A stretch of 64,000 bases of DNA from Laguncularia racemosa (taxonomy: Eukaryota; Streptophyta; Magnoliopsida; Myrtales; Combretaceae). The translations under genes and the position numbers were made by a program. Positions within the stretch are counted from its first letter, which is position 1. Every line of letters starts with the position of its first letter. This document shows positions 23,280 through 34,293 of this stretch, one piece after another. The stretch covers positions 4,464,001-4,528,000 of the forward strand of contig JBBMOL010000023.1 in assembly GCA_037954665.1 (NCBI GenBank), read 5' to 3'. A model generated the notes under the pieces. The model did no database searches. It had not been told where the DNA came from and was given only the letters and a program-made list of their open reading frames with translations.

Positions 23280-24320
23280 GTTGCAACGAACAAGAGAAAA
23301 GCATAAGGAGTGACCGTGTAAGAGTTAAGGACCATGCACCCTATATGCACTTGCCAGAGAAGCCTATCGCTATCAATTAAGTCTTCCAAAGGCAGATTCG
23401 ACGGATAAGAGGACTTCCCATTTATACACCGGTGTTAATGGAATTTATTGGCACTCTAATACCGTGTTTAGGAATAGGGAAAAGAGAGGGAAAGAATGGG
23501 GAGGATCAAGAGGAAAATATTTAATTTTATTATTTGGGCTGAGGAAAAAGATTAGACTAGAAAGGAATTAGGTGGGATTTATTTCCATGGGTCCCACATG
23601 CTTTTGTTCCCTCCCAAATTAAAGAGAAAGGGAGCGAAAATGAGGAAGATGACTGTATTTTTCAAAATATCTCTCCTTTATTTCTTTTATCTTTTTTTTT
23701 TTCAAAATTTATGGGTATAATAGTAATTTTATATTATATCTTATTTGTCTTTACTAATAATTAGGAATCATTTTATTTTCCTTTTCTTTGTTATCTAAAC
23801 ACATATGAAGAAATCAAATATCCGTAAAATTCTTTCCTCCTATATTAGATTTTCCTATATTTAGTCCTTTCCAATTCCTCCTCCCATCACACCAAACAAA
23901 ATGTAAACAAGAAACTTGTAATGTAAATCTTAATGATAATATTACACTTAATTGGTTATACTATGCATGTAGAATGATTGTCTAAAACATATGTATGCGG
24001 TGCAACTACAATGAGAGAAAATCTAGGCTACCTACTTAACTCCTTACCAATTTAAAGGATTTTTTAGATGGGCATTGTTTATTTGAGGTTTAGATTGAAA
24101 ATTTGCAAACGAATCGTGTATTGTGTTTTATGCCTAATATATATATATATATTTATAAAAACCTTATCCTAGGTTAAAACATGAGATTGATGAGTGTTTT
24201 AATAGGATTCGCATTCTTACCGATGTAGGAGGCCTATTTTTAACTCTCAAGCAAGTTACAAATGTAAAAAGAAGATTAAAAATTCTTTATAGGAGTTATA
24301 GATGATGTTTTAGACAATTA
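23280..24320. other. Upstream region of the GH5 gene, with a possible MITE
   Basis: The first ~180 bp before the ATG are likely promoter and 5' UTR. A segment of about 23455-23905 has weakly inverted ends ('gtgtttaggaataggg' and, reversed, 'tgtttggtgtgatggg') like a small DNA transposon, but no clean target duplication was found. No gene is seen. Confidence 0.35.
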
Positions 24321-25825
24321 AGATTGCTTTTTCTTTTTTAAAATTTCCATTCAGCCATTGGACAACTAAGACCATGTAAATGATAGATTTGATGAATAAT
24401 AGGGGGCTATTGCTTCTATATTGTAAGATTTTTCCTAGGCTAAAATAACTCTCACATTTGTAGACAACTAGATGAATGTTTTTACTTTGTTTGAGTTCTT
24501 GATTATTACACCTTTCCTTTTCAAGCATAAAGATTTCTCATGAGGGATTCTTTGTTTCTATTGGCAGAAAAATCTTCCATTATGGTTTCATTTTAACACA
24601 CAAATAAACGATTGACTTACATGATGAATCAATTAACTTGGTAATTCATGTTACTAGTTGTGTCATGCTTTAAAACCAAGAGTGAACATTTTACCACATA
24701 GATTGCCTTTTCTTTTTTTGAAATTTCCTTTTAGCCATTGAACAACTAAGAACAGGTAAATGATAGATTTAACAAATACTAATGCCTATTGCTTCTACAT
24801 TGTAAGATTTTTCCCTAGCTAAAACAAATCTAATATTTGTAGGCAAACTAGAAAAATGTTTTTACTTTATCTAGGTTTGTGATTATTAGACCTTTCCTTT
24901 TCAAACATAAAGATTCCTCATTAGGGATCCTTTGTTTCTATTAATAGAAAAATCTTCCATTATGGTTTCATTTTAATATAAAAATAATGATTGACTTACG
25001 TAATGGAATCAATTGACCTAGTAATTCATGTTAATAGTTATGTCACACTTCAAAACTGAGGATGTTAACACATAGATTGCTTTTCCTTTCTAAAATTTCC
25101 TTTTAGCCATTAGCTAACTAAGAACACGTAAATGATAGATTTGAAAAATACTAAGGGATATTGCTTCTACATTGTAACATTTTTCCTTGGCTAAAACAAA
25201 TCTAACATTTGCTGAATTAATGTTTTTACTTTGTTTAGGTTCGTGATTATTAGACCTTTCCTTTTCAAGCATGAAGAGTTCTCATTAGGAATCTTTTGTT
25301 TATATTAGCAGAAAAATTTTCAATTATGGTTTCATTTTAATACAAAAATAAATGATTGACTTACGTAATGTAATCAATTAACTTGGTAATTTGTGTTAAT
25401 AGTTGTGTTATGCCTCAAAACTGAGGATGTGAATAATCTACCACATAGATTGCTTTTTTTCCTTTTTAAAATTTCCTTTTGGCCATTGGACAACTAAGAA
25501 CACATAATTGATAGATTTGATGAATATTGAGGGCTATTGCTTTTACATTGTAAGATTTTTCCCTAGCTTAAACAAATATAACATTTATAGACAATGAAAT
25601 AAATATTTTTACTTTTTTTGGGTTCGTGATTATTAGACCTTTCCTTTTCAAGCATGAAGATTCCTCATTAGGGATCCCTTGTTTCTATTAGCAAAAAAAC
25701 TTCAATTATGGTTTCATTTTAATATAAAAATAAATGATTAACTTACCTAATGGAATCAATTAACCTGATAATTTGTGTTAATAATTGTGTTCTACTTCAA
25801 AACTGAGGTCATAAGCATTCTACCA
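24321..25825. repeat. Tandem array of four ~375-bp units
   Basis: Units begin with 'agattgc' at 24321, 24700, 25074 and 25447 (spacings 379, 374, 373). Each carries 'tttagccattg', 'aatgatagattt', 'cctttccttttcaagcat' and 'atggtttcattttaa', and ends near 'accacata'. Copies differ by scattered substitutions and small indels. The frame at 24310-24528 (-) lies within unit 1 and is not conserved. Confidence 0.85.
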
Positions 25826-25842
25826 CACACCCTTATTATATT

Positions 25843-26510
25843 AAAGGTGGGCACGGTTTGGTATTTTTTTGGGTCCTAAATCGAACTTAGTCATACGGTT
25901 CAATTTGTAAATTTTCAAACCTAAAAAATACAATTTAGTTCGCAGTTTGAATCACTTTTACATGTGTTATTAATTTTTTTTTCTTTATATACAAGTCAAT
26001 AAATTATGAAAAATTATACTTGATATAAAAAATTTAATTCATCATCATTATTATTATTAATTTGTATCACTCACAATATTTAATGCCTATTTTTATATTC
26101 AAGGAGTTTTTATCGTCTCTCTCTAAGTAGTTTAGTTTTTATATCAGTTATTAAGAAAAAAAATAAAATTAAAAAAAGAGAGTAAATTACTCAATAAAAA
26201 CCAAATAAGAGGAGAAATTAAATAAGTAACGTGGAATATTCTTTTTTTTTTTTTTGTTATACATTCTTTAGATTTTCATTGCCATTTTCCTTTTTCTTTT
26301 CTTTTTTTTTTTTTTTATAGTTTGGTTCAAAATGGTTTGGTTCTGTTCAATTCATAATTTTTTTGAATCTAAAAGAAAATGTTTGGTTTGATTCACAATT
26401 TTTTTGAACCTAAAAAGATGATTCGAACCTAATTCATAGTTTGGTTTGATTTGGTCTAGTTTGGTTTTTGGTTCGATTAGTTTTTTTTTTTTTTGGTCCT
26501 GTCCTAACTA
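25843..26510. mobile_element. Possible hAT-like non-autonomous element
   Basis: The left end 'aaaggtgggcacggtttgg' and the right end (reverse complement 'tagttaggacaggacc') resemble weak hAT-type termini. The right third is built of degenerate 'ggtttggtt/gaaccta' repeats, common in such elements. No convincing target duplication could be set and no transposase is present. Confidence 0.4.
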
Positions 26511-26893
26511 CAATATGAGTATAAAAGGCTTATTTGAAATGTCTTTATTACTTTTTTTTTAATATGTATCTATTTTGTATTTAACTTATCTATATCTTGT
26601 GAGTAATCTATATTATTAAAATTTGGCATTTGAAAAACTATCTTATCTTTTTCTATTTCATAATTATGATAAAAGTGGTGACTAGGATTGTTGATGATGG
26701 AAATTTGTCTAGCTAAGTGTTGAGCTTAGACTCACTTGCAACAAAAGAGCACAATAGGAATGGATGCTAGAGTTTTCTTTAGCGTGACCAATTTGATACT
26801 TAAGTCAATCACAAGTGTTAACAAATGGATAAATGCCTAATTGCAGATTTGTAATTTTTTAAAGAAAACATTATAACTGCTAGATCTTTTCAA
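26511..26893. other. Intergenic flank of element A
   Basis: AT-rich DNA with no gene seen. It ends at the 5-bp duplication CTAAT (26894-26898), which reappears at 61171-61175. Confidence 0.5.
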
Positions 26894-27170
26894 CTAATTA
26901 TAAACACCCTATTTTTATCCCTAATCATTAATAATGGTCAATTTACAACTTTTTCCATTTTTAAAATTTTTATTCTATTTAGCATAAATAAAAAAATATT
27001 CAAAAAATAAAATAAATAGGAAAAATATATCATTTTTAGAAAATAATGATAGAAATAACAACAAAAGAGGTTAAATAATTTTTGTAAATTTTTTGAATTT
27101 CGAAATAATATAAAAATAATAAAAATTGCATCGCATATATATAATTTGTGTTAAATAAAAAAAACTGAGA

Positions 27171-27262
27171 AGTGGGCTAGCCTAGTTGATCCGGACCATG
27201 GCCTCATGTGTGCGTGGGGGGTACGAGGACGCGGGTTGGAATCGCGGGGGAGGCATTTATGC
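27171..27262 (+). other. tRNA-like block with Pol III box A/B-like motifs inside the Tat LTR
   Basis: 'gggctagcctagttgat' resembles box A (TRGCNNAGYNGG) and 'ggttggaatcg' (27234-27244) resembles box B (GGTTCGANTCC), about 44 bp apart. The block recurs at 59484-59566 (box B ggtttgaatca), 40135-40213 (-, 'gagttcgaaacgc') and 54225-54302 (-). Whether it folds or is transcribed is unknown. Confidence 0.5.
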
Positions 27263-27596
27263 TTTTTTCAATTTTTTTATTTCACCTGGGACACGTGTCA
27301 GCACTTGATTAGATGGAGGAAGTGCATGCACTGGGCGCGTGATCGTCTTCAACCTCCATTTGAAATAGTAGCCGTCGGCGGAAAATTCAAATTTGGCTGT
27401 TTTGATGTGATTTCTTGCACAAATCCACCAAATCTTTAACTGAAATAAGAAAAAACATCATCGAATTAGAATTGAATCACAACAAAATCAAAGATTTACA
27501 TGAATCTAGAGCAAATTGGAGATGGGTTTCAACCGTAAATCTGATTTGTGCCTATTGGAGGGAAATTCAAGCTTATCTAGCTCGATTTCTAATGCC

Positions 27597-27605
27597 TATA
27601 AATAG
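27597..27605 (+). promoter_or_regulatory. TATA box of the element A 5' LTR
   Basis: TATAAATAG, followed by 'agctcaacgtggggaagcc'. The same motif is at 59911-59919 (+) and 53881-53889 (-). The copy in the B 3' LTR near 39820 is mutated (ctatttaga on the + strand). It probably marks the U3/R boundary region. Confidence 0.65.
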
Positions 27606-28852
27606 AGCTCAACGTGGGGAAGCCAAAGCACCGATCATAAGAGAGAAAGAGAGTGAAAATAATTAGGAATCGAATCTCGCCGGAGTCCCCAAGTCGTGAC
27701 CATCGATCAAGCTAAGAACCACCACCTAGAGGCGATTTCGAAAGAAACCACCACCACCATTGAGTCCCTCGTCATCAGAAACGTTGGAAACACCCCCTAA
27801 TCGGTAAAAACGGACGCCAGAGTGCCGCCTATGAGGACCTCCAATTGTCGCTTGATTCGACCTGACCAACCCAACTCAACCCCACCCGACCGACTCGCAT
27901 CCAGGTAAGCCGATTTTTCTGATTTTTTTTATTTCATTTTGTTTTATTTTCTTATTTTATTTATTTTTTTAGTTATTTATTTATAATCCAAAAAATATAA
28001 TAAACTAAAAAAAATAAAAAATGTTAGAATTTTGATTAGTTTTTTTTATATATTTAGTTTAATATAAAAAAGAAAAAATAATAATAATGATAAAAGATAA
28101 TAAAAAATAAAATAATAAAGATTAGGATTAAAGGTAGATTAACAATATGGATTAATGAATTATTTTATCACTTAGAAAAGTATTTTTTTCAAAATAACTT
28201 TAAAGTTGGTTTTCCTTAAATCAAATTTTTTTAGAAAACAAGATAATAAAGCTTAGGTTTAGATTCTTTTCCAAAACCTTGAAAATGGTAATAAACATAA
28301 ACCCGAGGTATTTTCGTAATTAAAACTTAAACTAATCCACTAAAGTTTTTCATGAAAAGCGAATTATGACTTGTTTGATCATGAATAACAGGTACGTAGG
28401 CACTCTTATGGAGCAACTCTAAAAAGAAAAAAAAATCATTTTCCAAATTATTATGAGTTATTTTAATATCTTTTTTTATATGTATCCAAAATAAAATAAA
28501 AAAATAAAAAAAAGAAAAGATATCAGAATGTGGTCCAAATTTCAGAAGGATAAGGTAGTAACTTTAGGGTTTTAATAGGTTAGCTCCTGAGTTGAGAATC
28601 TCTGGTTTTCCTTTCTTCTATTTCATTTATAAAAATAAAAGAGGAGATTTCATCAACTAGTTGTCCAAATTAGAACTAATCCGCTCAATTAGTACTAATT
28701 CAATAAATTTTCCCAACCTCAGTTAGGTAGCGATTCTAATAAATAATAAAATTCTTAGTTCAAGTCGAGGATTTATATTAGATGAGCATATGATCTAATG
28801 TAAATCGGATTAGGAATATAAATAAAAAATCTAAAAATTAAACTTAACAGGA

Positions 28853-28870
28853 TGATGACTTCACTGGGGA
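28853..28870 (+). other. Primer-binding site of element A (tRNA-Arg type, decayed)
   Basis: TGATGACTTCACTGGGGA lies 3 bp after the LTR. The matching site in element B is TGGCGACTCCGCTGGGGA. Its first eleven bases are complementary to the CCA end of a plant tRNA-Arg (…CGGAGTCGCCA), as I recall it. The A copy differs only by G-to-A and C-to-T changes, including at CpG sites. Confidence 0.75.
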
Positions 28871-29365
28871 TAGTGAGTAGGCTAGCCACTTGAACTTTTT
28901 GAAATCACCATTTCCAGTTGTCTTTTAACTATTATATTGTGAGATATCACTGATACTAACCTTTTAGGGATCTAATGAAGTTTATAGTTTATTTATTTTT
29001 ACTACCGTTGAATTTGCATACATGCATATTGTGTGATTAGATACGATTAGACCCAAGTCGTCTTAGGACCCTAGGACGGGGGCCATTGTGTAGGTTCTGA
29101 GAGAAGTGATATGATCATTGTTTTGGGTTGATTAGGTTACCTCACCCAATGCTTCGATATGGCCTGAGATCCATTTCTTTGAGAATGCGGGAGGCTATAG
29201 AGCTTGGGGACTTATTAGAACCCACCTATCTACATACATGAAGTCATGGGTTGACAATTGATTAATGAAGTAATTCTTTTGTTCTTTTTTGGAGTTCAGA
29301 TACATTTACTTGTAACAGCATAATTTTTAAAAATTTTGTGTAATTAGAAGTTTCTATTGTAATAG

Positions 29366-30890
29366 ATAGCCAGTCCCACAATCGATTGTCTCCTCCGTAA
29401 GGAAATACGGGTCTGTAAACCTTTGGATCCAAAATTGGTACTGGATCATTGGTTTTCTTTGTATGACCCTAAGGAACAGGCCTTCATCTAAGAAAAGATA
29501 GGGCCCATTCTATCACTAATGAAGATGGAAATGAACCTACCTCTGATTCGGGCTATCCTCCACCTTTGGGAAATTAAGCCTGCAGTTTTCTTTATTGGGC
29601 CGCATGAGATTACACCAACCCTGGAAGAATATACCCAACTTTTGTAGGCCCCCATCACTTACCAACGAGGTATATGTACTAGATCTCGAGGCCGAGTCGA
29701 CTGGTATTTTTAGTAAACTTCTGGGTATTCGCAAGACAGCAATCAACCGGGCCTTGGGAAACTGCAATGGATATTGCCTCTGGATAGATGAATTGGAAGC
29801 CTGGTTTATAGCCAGGAATGATGATGGGAACTAGAAAGATATACTATGCATGGATCCCAAGAGTTATAAATAGAGAAGGGTTTATGCTTTCATCCTGACA
29901 GCATTTGCAACCATACTTTTCCTTACCGGGATCTTTCACATCCACTATAGAGTTGTAGAATTGGTCGCCCAATTTCTGGAAGGGAAGTCTTATATCCCAA
30001 CCCTACTAGCTGAACAGATCTAGAACCTAAATTTTGTCAAAAAGAAAGGGTCATGGAATTCTCCGCTTGAACATTAACCTCATCTTAATATGGTTTGTAA
30101 GCCACCTCAAATGTTTCGGGTTGAACATGGTGCGGAAATCCCTAGCTCATCAAGTAGATCTCATGGATTCCTATATAAAGAGGATAAAGTTACCTAACAA
30201 TCATACCAGCCACAATTGGGTAAAAGTACTCAAGGGCTTCAGTGCCAATGACATCTTTTAGACTGCTAGATGGAGTTGCTGCAACAAGGTCATCCTAACT
30301 TGCAGAAACTTTCAAGCTATTCCTTTAATTGGTATCAATGGGTGCACGGGTTGTCATCTAAACTCGATGGTCTGTTAGTTTGGTACCATCCAAGATATAG
30401 TCTACAGATCGTCGTTGGAGAGAAATTAGAATACCAGGATCCAAGTCTGCTAGTGGTTAAGAAGATTGCTAAATTGGCAGAGGTCAAAGCCCTATGGGAA
30501 GCCCGAATTGAGAGCCCCGACATAGACCTCGGAGACTTGGATGGGGAAGTGGGCAAACATTGAGCCACCAGAGATTTCGTGATCCACCAACTATATCAGA
30601 CAAGAGAAAGGGCGTACCGAGTCCTAGATGTCACTCAACCCGCGCTAGACAATGTAGATCCAGAATTAAAAACCTATATGGAGCATGTTAGGGCCCAAAT
30701 GGAAGTATACTTTGAAGTTGCAGACCTCAAGAATGAAATTTAGAAGGGCAGGTTTAAAGAGTCTGATCAAAGGAATAAAGCTTTGGAAGCTTAATTGGAG
30801 AAGACTTAGGCTAGAGTTAGAGAACTGGAAGCCATCATTATCGGAGAACCTGCGCCTACACAGCCAAAGAAGAAGAGGATTAGGAACAAG
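29366..30890 (+). pseudogene. Element A ORF1 (Tat/Ogre-specific protein), broken
   Basis: The reading frame homologous to B's 50584-52110 begins where B has ATG and A has ATA. Conserved blocks include LDPKLVLDHWF, GPHEITPTLEEYTQLL and GYCLWIDELEAWFIA, resembling the extra ORF1 upstream of gag in Tat/Ogre elements (the plant DUF7745-like family; recalled, not searched). The C-terminus is basic and coiled (KNEI...QPKKKRIRNK). In-frame stops (for example after AFI and QLL) and frameshifts interrupt it. Its function is not established; it is inferred to be a particle or nucleic-acid-associated protein. Confidence 0.75.
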
Positions 30891-31070
30891 ATTAGCGTTA
30901 TATTTTTCCTTTTTTTCATGTTGTAAGTATCGAACTCCAAATTTCCAAATATTAATAAAAATAAAGTTTTAGTATTATGCCATTAATCAATTGTTGGCCC
31001 CTTTCTTTTTCTTTCAAGTATCTGTGTGATACATGCATCATATTTATGTACATACATCAAAACTAAAAAA

Positions 31071-32665
31071 ATGCAAACCCAAGTGTCAGAGATAGCTCCC
31101 AAACAACCGAACCCTCCAAGGAGCCCAATCCACACCCACTCTAAGACCAAAATGGCAAACAGTGGCAACAGCAACGACAACCGCAATAACACTAGCGCTG
31201 ATACCACCTCGGACCCAAGGATCGTATCCTTAGAACAAACGGTCCAACAACTGGTTGCATAAGTCCACCTCCTGACTGAGAGCATTGGCCTCCTTTGCAC
31301 CAGCCAACCAACTTAGGAAGAGCATTCAGGGGCTAGAAAAGGAAAGGCAATAGAGGCTCAACCTCCAGAGTATGAGGAGATCAATTCCCACCTCAACCCA
31401 GCATTCGAGTATGAACCAAGAGTCAACCTCGGTCCGACCTCGGATGATATAAAAAGGAAAATGGAAGATAGGCAAAAGGAGATGGAGAGAAAGCTTTTCC
31501 AACAACTAGTTGACAAGATGAAGACACTAGAAGGGCCTGATAGCTTTGAGTAGGTAGGAATCACCAGCCTACCAGTATATGGGAAGAAGCTTATCCAGAG
31601 AAGTTCAAAACCCTAGAGTTTGAAAAATATGACGGCACTGGATGCCCTAAGATGCATACAAAGCTGTATCTGTAGAAGATGAGCAAATATGCCCAATATG
31701 ACCAACACATGGTCCAAACCTTCCAAGATAGCCTCACAGGCCCCGCCCTCGTCTGGTATGCACATTTGGACTTCAGCTAAGTCAACACCTGGGAAAGACT
31801 CGCTCGGGTATTCTACGACCAATACAAATTCAACATTGAAGTTGCCCCTTCGGTAATGGACTTGGGAAGCCTCTGAAAGAAACACGGTGAATCCTTTAAG
31901 AGTACGCCCAGCACTAGAGGGCTCAAGCCACTAGGGTAACAACCTCAATTTCTGAAAAAGAGTTAACGAATCTTTGTCAACACTTTGGAGAAGACTTACT
32001 TCTCACATCTAGTAAGCTAGACGTCATCCAGTTTTGCGGAGGTGGTGGCAGCAGGGTACCGAATTGAGAATGCCATTACATCAGGGAGACTCTAGCCAGT
32101 CGACCATCCCAAAGTTGCATCATCTCAAAGGCCCATGGGAGGTAATAAAGCCAAGGAATCCACCGTTAGCACGGTTAATTTCGGCAGAGTTGACGGGGTT
32201 GGGTCCCATGTAACATTTCAGACCACAAATGCCCCAATCCAGCAATCACCAATGAATCACACCTAGGCCACTAGGGTCACGAGACAATTCACTCCAATAC
32301 CGATCCTGCTCAACTAGGTCTTTGGGCGGTTACGAGCAGATAATTTGATCAGCTTTGAGATTCCTAGCGATTGGTATAAGCTAAGAAATTTTGACCCGAG
32401 CCTCAAATGTGATTACCACATAGGACAAGAGGGGCATTCCACGGATAGATGCTGGAGGCTCCGAAACGCAATACAAGACCTGATTGACGCCGGGATAGTG
32501 CAGTTAGACTTTGTCAACGCACCAACGCCCAACGTCAACACTAACCCACTGCCTAACCACAAGCCTACCATCAATATGATTACATTCGAAAAGCTAGACT
32601 CCAAATCAAAAGAGTACCTAAAACAGATGAAGGTAATAGCGCAGCAGAAAAGCCGTCTGTGTTGA
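31071..32665 (+). pseudogene. Element A gag, broken
   Basis: The start is probably ATG at 31071, or 31152 if the B-like start is used. The N-terminal part is polar (ANSGNSNDNRNNTSADTTSD) with a predicted coil (KRKMEDRQKEMERKLFQQ). The central capsid-like region at 31560-31900 is frame-shifted. The C-terminal nucleocapsid knuckle (about 32405-32455) reads CDYHIGQEGHSTDRCW, the C-x2-H variant of the zinc knuckle usual in the Tat lineage. The frame ends at a stop near 32663, and homology continues into the gag-protease linker. Confidence 0.8.
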
Positions 32666-33417
32666 GTCTCAGAAAAAACCCCCAAATCACAGATTAAGAA
32701 GAGGTGGTTAGTTGGAGACCCAATAGTCGGTACCCTAGGCGAATCATACAGGAGGTTCGAGTATCTAGTGAATTACTCTTTCGCCCCAATCGAGTATGGG
32801 CCACCTAGTGGATGGGGGCCCGAATTTGATAAAGAAGACAACCCACCGAAGGAAAAGGAGGAGTCTGTAAACATGGTCAAATTGGACCCCAAGCCAATAG
32901 TCATAAAGTGCTACAAGGGACAGGTTACTGAGGTGAAAATCCCGAAGAAGAGATATGTATTCAATGTCCCAATGCCCTCAGAGAGGTATAAGGCGACACC
33001 ATTCGACTATCAGGCCCTCGATCAGGAAAGACCCCCATCGTAGGAGAAATCATCCGCTCTAAGAGAATTTATGACCCTAAGTACAAGATTTCAACTGAAG
33101 AGCCTAACACCATAGTAGAGAAAGAGGAAGAAGAGGGGCACCCTGCATTCATGAAAATGATCAAGGTAAGCGAATACAAAATCATGGAACAACTTAACAA
33201 GGTTCTAGCCCAGATAACACTTATGGGCCTTCTCACAACATCTAAGCCTCATATAGAAACACTCTTTAAAGTACTCAAATAGATTAAGGTACCAAAAGGC
33301 ATCACAATAGAGAAATTGAGCCATGTGGCATATTTAATCTTCACTATGGATCAAATATCTTTCTCTCCTGAAGAACTAGGAGAAGATGGAGACTAACACA
33401 CAAAACCACTGTTTATA
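32666..33417 (+). pseudogene. Element A gag-protease linker region
   Basis: Homologous to the B stretch 48113-48830: conserved 'VGDPIVGTLGESYRRFEYL', 'EYGPPSGWGPEFDKEDNP' and 'KKRYVFNVPMPSERYK'. There are stops at 33042 and elsewhere. The function of this spacer in the polyprotein is unknown. Confidence 0.65.
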
Positions 33418-34165
33418 ATGGTGAAATGCAACGACATAATTGTCTCCAGAGTACTCATAGACAACGAATCTTCTCTCAACATATGCCCTTTAGCCACCCT
33501 TAACCTGCTAGGGGTCGATGCAAGCAACATCAAGCCGAGCTCGACAGTGGTTAGGGCCTTCGATGGGTCCAAGAGAGAGATAGTGGAGGAAATCAGCTTG
33601 CTAGTGGAAATTGGTCTACAGATATTCCACATCTTTTTCCAAGTCCTTGACATCCCAAGATCTTTTAACCTACTATTGGGGAGGCCGTTGATACATACTG
33701 CCAGAGCCATACCCTCTTGTTTACATTAGAAGGTCAAGTTCATGGTAAATGGACAGATCATTAACATATTGGGAGAGCAGGACTATGCTATCTATAAAGA
33801 AACCGCTATACCCTACATCGAGGAAGACGGTTCTAAGGACTTTGGGCTCCAAATATTCAATGAAGTGAGTATGGTAACAAGCAAGGAGGGCCATCGATTT
33901 AAGAAGGGACAGCAAGGGACGTTTGGGCTGGGTATGTTCTTACATCCCAAGAAGAGGCATAAGCAAGAGGTATCAAAGGCAGAAGGAAAGAGAAACTAAG
34001 CGATACCTAGATGTATTTTCCACCCCTCCAACAATCATTCATGCGAGCAACTACCATTCAAGAGCCAAGGATAAGCGAAACCGACGTCGAAGGCTCAGCC
34101 TCTCGTACGTCTAATCAGCATCCAATTCTTAACAATTGGTTCTATTATCCTATTGATAACACTAG
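33418..34165 (+). pseudogene. Element A aspartic protease, broken
   Basis: The protease core reads SRVLIDNESSLNICPLATL (33446 on) and ends with the flap/GRP part FNLLLGRPLIHTARA. The active-site motif should be D-N/G-G-S/A; here the Gly is Glu (GGA to GAA type change). A stop follows at 33727, then the frame continues to about 34000. The segment 34001-34165 is the 3' end of the exon before the candidate intron. Confidence 0.78.
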
Positions 34166-34293
34166 GTCAGCTTAAGGATAAGGAAGAATTATTAAACAAA
34201 TTTCCATTGTGATTAATTATTCTTCAAAGTCAATAAATTGCAGCTTATTTCTTTTGCTTATACATATATGTTCTCTCTTCACTTTACCCATAG
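34166..34293 (+). other. Candidate spliced intron between protease and RT (element A)
   Basis: Donor CTAG|GTCAGC at 34165/34166; acceptor 'cactttacccatag' ending at 34293; 128 bp. Removing it would place the codons before it in the RT frame without a stop at the junction, though in A an extra TAA follows downstream. The equivalent stretch in element B is 129 bp with the same borders. Ogre-type elements are known for an intron at this place. Confidence 0.6.

Larger units (their letters stand above)
26899..28849 (+). repeat. 5' LTR of element A
   Basis: About 1.95 kb. It starts TATAAACACCCT where the family start is TGTAAACACCCC (as the reverse of 40475-40482 shows), and ends ACTTAACA. Homologous LTRs lie at 38559-40482 (-), 52631-54586 (-) and 59240-61170 (+). 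It contains a tRNA-like block and a TATA box. The short open frames inside it are not genes. Confidence 0.88.

Noticed and set aside
23455..23905. MITE upstream of the GH5 gene
   Set aside because: Terminal inverted repeats are weak and no target duplication could be fixed; mentioned only in the intergenic entry.
27171..27262. Functional tRNA gene
   Set aside because: Boxes are imperfect and no clear acceptor stem or anticodon arm could be paired by eye; reported as tRNA-like only.
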